Origin: Microbacterium excoecariae
GTDB lineage: Bacteria; Actinomycetota; Actinomycetes; Actinomycetales; Microbacteriaceae
Direction of reading: 5' to 3'
DNA: 64,000 bases
Assembly: GCF_011326725.1 (NCBI RefSeq)
Contig: NZ_JAANCO010000001.1
Location: forward strand, 1,178,001-1,242,000
Shown here piece by piece: positions 60,604 through 64,000 of this stretch (within the stretch, counting starts at the first letter, position 1; each line of letters begins with the position of its first letter). The translations under genes and the position numbers were made by a program. The notes beneath the pieces are model-generated. The model saw only the letters and a list, made by a program, of their open reading frames with translations, made no database searches and was not told the DNA's origin.

Positions 60604-62006
60604 TCGCTCCCGATCTCACCGTTCCGATCCCCGAGACGATCGGATCCGTCCACTTCATCGGGATCGGCGGATCCGGCATCTCGGGGCTGGCGCGCATGTT
60701 CCTGCAGGCGGGCATTCCCGTGTCCGGCTCGGACCGCTCCGAGAGCCAGAACACGCGCGACCTCGCGGACCTCGGCGCGCGCGTGGCGATCGGACACGAC
60801 GCCGCGCACCTGGGCGACGTCGACGCGGTCGTCTACACCGGTGCGATCTGGCCCGAGAACCCCGAGTTCCTCGCGGCGAAGGAGCGCGGGATCCCCGTGC
60901 TGCACCGGTCGCAGGCGCTGAAGTACCTCATCGCGGGGCGCCGCCTGGTCTCGGTCGCCGGCGCCCACGGCAAGACGACGTCGACGGGCATGATCGTGAC
61001 CGGTCTCGCCGGTCTGGGCACCGATCCGAGTTTCGTCAACGGCGGCGTGATCCAGCAGTACGGCGTCTCGAGCCGCGCGGGGGCGGGCGACCTCTTCGTC
61101 GTCGAGGCCGACGAGTCGGACGGCACGTTCCTCCTCTACGACACCTCCGTCGCGCTCATCACGAACGTCGACGCGGATCACCTGGACCACTACGGCTCGC
61201 ACGAGGCGTTCGACGCCGCGTTCGTGCGATTCGCCGATGCGGCGCGTGAGGCCGTGGTCATTTCGTCCGACGACGCGGGGGCCAGGCGCGTCCGCGCGCA
61301 GCTGACCCACGCGAACGTGGTCACCTTCGGAGAGTCCGCGGACGCCGACGTGCGCGTCTCCGACGTCGCGGCCTCGGGGCCCGTCTCGTTCGCCCTCCAC
61401 GCCGGCGGCGAACGGGTCGACGTGACGCTGCGCGTGCCGGGGCATCACAACGCGCTCAACGCCGCGGGCGCCGTCGCGGTGCTCCTGTCCCTCGGGCACC
61501 CCCTCGCGGAGTCCGCGCGCGCCGTCGCCGGGTTCGGCGGCACGGTGCGCCGCTTCGAGCTGCACGGCGTGCGCCGCGGCGTCAGCGTTTTCGACGACTA
61601 CGCGCACCACCCGACCGAGGTCGACGCCGCGCTGTCCGCCGCTCGCACGGTCGTCGGATCCGGACGGATCATCGCCGTGCACCAGCCGCACACGTACTCC
61701 CGGACGCGCCTGATGTCCGGCGAGTTCGCCCGCGTCCTCGAGGATCGCGCCGACCACACGGTCGTGCTCGACGTCTACGGCGCGCGCGAGGACCCGATCC
61801 CCGGCGTGACCGGCGCGCTCGTCGAGGAGGCGTTCCGGGACCCGGCGGGGGTGTCCTACGTGCCGGACTGGGACGCGGCCGCGTCCCGCGTCGCCGACAT
61901 CGCGCGCGAGGGTGACTACGTCGTCACGCTCGGCTGCGGCGACGTCTACCGGATCATCCCGCAGGTGCTCGCCGCGCTCGAGCGCGGCGGCGACGCCGCC
62001 GAGTGA
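60600..62006 (+). CDS. murC: UDP-MurNAc-L-alanine ligase
   Basis: First Mur ligase (468 residues), adding L-Ala to UDP-MurNAc. UDP site [19 protein letters not shown] site [13 protein letters not shown], and the MurC features [10 protein letters not shown] and [14 protein letters not shown] overlap with murG. Two GGATCC hexamers sit 25 bases apart at its start, an example of the window-wide pattern. Confidence 0.97.
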   Translation: MIAPDLTVPIPETIGSVHFIGIGGSGISGLARMFLQAGIPVSGSDRSESQNTRDLADLGARVAIGHDAAHLGDVDAVVYTGAIWPENPEFLAAKERGIPVLHRSQALKYLIAGRRLVSVAGAHGKTTSTGMIVTGLAGLGTDPSFVNGGVIQQYGVSSRAGAGDLFVVEADESDGTFLLYDTSVALITNVDADHLDHYGSHEAFDAAFVRFADAAREAVVISSDDAGARRVRAQLTHANVVTFGESADADVRVSDVAASGPVSFALHAGGERVDVTLRVPGHHNALNAAGAVAVLLSLGHPLAESARAVAGFGGTVRRFELHGVRRGVSVFDDYAHHPTEVDAALSAARTVVGSGRIIAVHQPHTYSRTRLMSGEFARVLEDRADHTVVLDVYGAREDPIPGVTGALVEEAFRDPAGVSYVPDWDAAASRVADIAREGDYVVTLGCGDVYRIIPQVLAALERGGDAAE

Positions 62007-62013
62007 GCCGCGC

Positions 62014-62925
62014 GTGAAGCGCCCCGGTCCGCTCCCGCCGTCCGAGCGGCGCGAGGTCCCGGATCCGCTCCCGCGCGGCGGCGCGGAGGACACCGCCCGC
62101 GCACCCGAGGGGCTCGACGACGCGCGGGGGGCCGGTTCCCCGTCGTTCGGCGCGCGCTGGGCCGAGCGCGTCCGCCTCTGGTTCGCCGACCGCCGGGCGA
62201 AGAACGCGGAGCGCTCGGAGGTGCGCCGCTTCACGGTGCGCGCGCGCCGGCGGCGCCTGACGTGGATCGTGTCGCTCGGCGCGTTCGCGGCGCTGGTCGT
62301 GGGAACGTTCGGCGCCGCGTATAGCCCGCTGTTCGCGGTCGAGGACATCCGCGTGGCGGGGGCTGAGACGATCTCCGCGGACGACATCGCGGAGGCCCTG
62401 TCCGGTCAGGTGGGAAGGCCCCTCCCGCTCGTCGACGACAGCGAGATCCGCGCCGCGCTGCTCGCCTTCCCGCGCATCGAGACCTACACCGTCGAGTCGC
62501 TTCCCCCGCACGAGCTCGTCGTCCGCATCGTCGAGCGCACGCCCGTCGCGGTCGTCGCCTCCGACGCCGGGTTCACCACCGTCGACGCCGCCGGCGTCCC
62601 GCTGACGACGAGCGACGAGGCGCCGGAGGGGCTCCCGATCGCGGAGGTCGAGGGCGGCGTTACATCCGACGCCTTCGCCGCCGTGGGACAGGTCCTGCGC
62701 GCCCTGCCGGCGGACCTGGCCGAGCGCGTGACGCGGATCCGCGCCACGAGCCCCGAGGACGTGTCCTTCGACCTCCCGGACGGCGGCGGCGTGACGGTCG
62801 TGTGGGGGAGCGCCGGGGACACCGCCGAGAAGACGAAGGTGCTCGAGGCCGGGATGGCGTCATCGCCTCCGGCAGAGGTGTCGACGTACGACGTGTCGTC
62901 GGCCGGGGTCCTGGTGGTGAGCTGA
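62014..62925 (+). CDS. ftsQ: Division protein FtsQ
   Basis: Predicted 303-residue bitopic protein with POTRA domain, scaffold of the FtsQLB complex. A basic/acidic cytoplasmic region of ~80 residues precedes one membrane segment (LTWIVSLGAFAALVVGTFGA). POTRA begins with LFAVEDIRVAGAETISADDI, followed by PRIETYTVESLPPHELVVRIVERTPVAVV, the conserved FtsQ core. The GTG at 62014, eight bases after the murC stop, is the likely start; its Shine-Dalgarno is weak, and a GTG at 62003 is out of frame. Confidence 0.93.
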   Translation: MKRPGPLPPSERREVPDPLPRGGAEDTARAPEGLDDARGAGSPSFGARWAERVRLWFADRRAKNAERSEVRRFTVRARRRRLTWIVSLGAFAALVVGTFGAAYSPLFAVEDIRVAGAETISADDIAEALSGQVGRPLPLVDDSEIRAALLAFPRIETYTVESLPPHELVVRIVERTPVAVVASDAGFTTVDAAGVPLTTSDEAPEGLPIAEVEGGVTSDAFAAVGQVLRALPADLAERVTRIRATSPEDVSFDLPDGGGVTVVWGSAGDTAEKTKVLEAGMASSPPAEVSTYDVSSAGVLVVS

Positions 62926-63004
62926 TCCGCGCGATTTCACCGACACGCCGCGGCGCGCCTCGCGGGAGTCGGGCGCCCGGCACGTACGGTCGAGGACGAG
63001 CAGA

Positions 63005-63053
63005 TATATGCCGGTGAATACTTTAACCCTTTAGTTGAGGTTTAAGGTTTCGA
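63005..63053 (+). promoter_or_regulatory. AT-rich element upstream of ftsZ
   Basis: In the 167-bp ftsQ-ftsZ gap, an unusually AT-rich stretch contains TATATG, TACTTT (63019-63024, possible -10), and the imperfect dyad TTAACCCTTTA (63023-63033) and TTTAAGGTTT (63041-63050). It is the most AT-rich part of the window and is likely the ftsZ promoter and a regulator-binding site, for example for FtsR or a WhiB-type factor (speculative). The rest of the gap shows nothing. Confidence 0.55.
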
Positions 63054-63092
63054 CTTTGCCGGTCGCAGCCAGGTCCCGTCGATGGAGGCAGC

Positions 63093-64000
63093 ATGAGCCA
63101 GAACCAGAACTACCTCGCCGTCATCAAGGTCGTCGGCGTCGGCGGTGGTGGTGTCAACGCCGTCAACCGCATGATCGAGCTCGGGCTGCGCGGCGTCGAG
63201 TTCATCGCGATCAACACCGACGCGCAGGCGCTGCTGATGAGCGACGCCGACATCAAGCTCGACGTCGGGCGCGACCTGACCCGCGGCCTCGGCGCGGGCG
63301 CCGACCCCGAGGTGGGGCGCCGCGCGGCCGAGGATCACGCGGAGGAGATCGAGCAGGCCCTCGCGGGCGCGGACATGGTCTTCGTGACGGCGGGCGAGGG
63401 CGGCGGCACGGGCACCGGCGGCGCGCCCGTGGTGGCGCGGATCGCGAAGTCGATCGGCGCGCTCACGATCGGCGTGGTCACCAAGCCGTTCTCCTTCGAG
63501 GGACGTCGCCGCCAGCAGCAGGCCGAGCAGGGCGTGCAGGTGCTCAAGGAGGAGGTCGACACGCTCATCGTCGTGCCGAACGACCGCCTCCTCGAGATCA
63601 GCGACCGCGGCATCTCGATGGTCGAGGCCTTTGCGACCGCCGACCAGGTCCTCCTCGCGGGTGTCCAGGGCATCACCGATCTCATCACCACGCCCGGCCT
63701 CATCAACCTCGACTTCGCCGACGTCAAGAGCGTCATGCAGGGCGCGGGGTCCGCGCTCATGGGCATCGGATCCGCGCGCGGCGCCGACCGCGCGATCAAG
63801 GCAGCCGAGCTGGCCGTCGAGTCCCCGCTCCTCGAGGCCTCGATCGAGGGCGCGCACGGCGTGCTCCTGTCGATCCAGGGTGGGTCCAACCTCGGCATCT
63901 TCGAGATCAACGACGCGGCGCGCCTGGTGCAGGAGGCCGCGCACCCCGAGGCGAACATCATCTTCGGAACGGTCATCGACGACACGCTGGGCGACGAGGT
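63093..64000 (+). CDS. ftsZ: Tubulin-like division protein FtsZ, 3' end missing
   Basis: GTPase forming the Z ring. The first 302 residues are in the window and the frame runs off the right edge. GTP-binding motifs: [15 protein letters not shown], and the tubulin signature [10 protein letters not shown] (about 103-112), plus the later [11 protein letters not shown] and the catalytic T7 loop region [16 protein letters not shown] is seven bases before the ATG, a strong ribosome site, in line with its high expression. It is separated from ftsQ by its own promoter region. Confidence 0.97.
   Translation, partial: MSQNQNYLAVIKVVGVGGGGVNAVNRMIELGLRGVEFIAINTDAQALLMSDADIKLDVGRDLTRGLGAGADPEVGRRAAEDHAEEIEQALAGADMVFVTAGEGGGTGTGGAPVVARIAKSIGALTIGVVTKPFSFEGRRRQQQAEQGVQVLKEEVDTLIVVPNDRLLEISDRGISMVEAFATADQVLLAGVQGITDLITTPGLINLDFADVKSVMQGAGSALMGIGSARGADRAIKAAELAVESPLLEASIEGAHGVLLSIQGGSNLGIFEINDAARLVQEAAHPEANIIFGTVIDDTLGDE

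Noticed and set aside
62003..62013. GTG at 62003 overlapping the murC stop as the ftsQ start
   Set aside because: It fits the GTGA coupling seen elsewhere in the cluster but is out of frame with the FtsQ core. The in-frame GTG at 62014 is preferred.
1..64000. tRNA or rRNA genes, CRISPR arrays, insertion sequences or prophage
   Set aside because: No cloverleaf-like sequence, rRNA motif, regularly spaced repeats, transposase, integrase or phage gene was found. Codon use and G+C look even throughout.

Overview
The window is about 71% G+C and densely packed, with mostly ATG/GTG starts and ATGA/GTGA overlaps. It carries marker genes of Actinobacteria: OdhI/GarA-type FHA protein with an FtsR-type MerR regulator, class II DAHP synthase, a PknL-type PASTA kinase with its Rv2175c-type partner, a DUF3040 protein, and a division/cell-wall cluster with no ftsA. 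Gene content and order suggest a Microbacteriaceae member close to Microbacterium. That placement is an inference; no rRNA, tRNA, mobile element or CRISPR is visible. No gene-free stretch exceeds about 230 bases.

Layout. 1-1.6 kb: end of an osmoprotectant (OpuB/ProU-type) ABC importer. 1.6-3.4 kb: a NUDIX hydrolase and a membrane fatty-acid desaturase. 3.4-14.0 kb: a divergent carbohydrate locus. On the minus strand are a heparinase II/III-like protein and a regulator joining a DeoR-type helix-turn-helix to a LacI-type sensor. On the plus strand is a seven-gene run: 2-hydroxyacid dehydrogenase, DUF2264 protein, sugar-binding lipoprotein, two permeases, DUF624 membrane protein and ThuA-like protein. 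Three GTTCGA repeats in the shared upstream region are candidate operators. This locus is the best candidate for an undescribed system: uptake and intracellular breakdown of an oligosaccharide, perhaps uronic-acid containing.

14-27.9 kb: flavin reductase, CPA2 antiporter, aminopeptidase N, TetR regulator, a CydDC-like exporter pair, ftsE-ftsX-smpB, a small prepilin peptidase, a BrkB/YihY membrane protein, a small unknown protein and a CYTH protein. 27.9-38.6 kb: dihydrolipoyl dehydrogenase, CopC-like protein, FHA-FtsR-MerR signalling genes, ParA-like ATPase, pyruvate carboxylase, an acidic MinD/ParA-like protein and peptide deformylase. 38.6-50.1 kb: fadD, plsC-like, aroG, MFS/TetR pair, PASTA kinase, LysM protein, Rv2175c-like protein, prenyl synthase and DUF3040 protein, a gene set that recalls the Mycobacterium tuberculosis Rv2169c-Rv2187 neighbourhood. 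50.3-64 kb: mraZ-rsmH-ftsL-ftsI-murF-mraY-murD-ftsW-murG-murC-ftsQ-ftsZ. The murE gene expected between ftsI and murF is missing.

Two window-wide patterns stand out. First, twelve genes have a TANNNT -10 hexamer ending exactly 6 or 7 bases before the start codon, implying leaderless mRNAs. Second, the palindrome GGATCC occurs about 125 times by manual count, several times more often than composition predicts, and in all reading frames.
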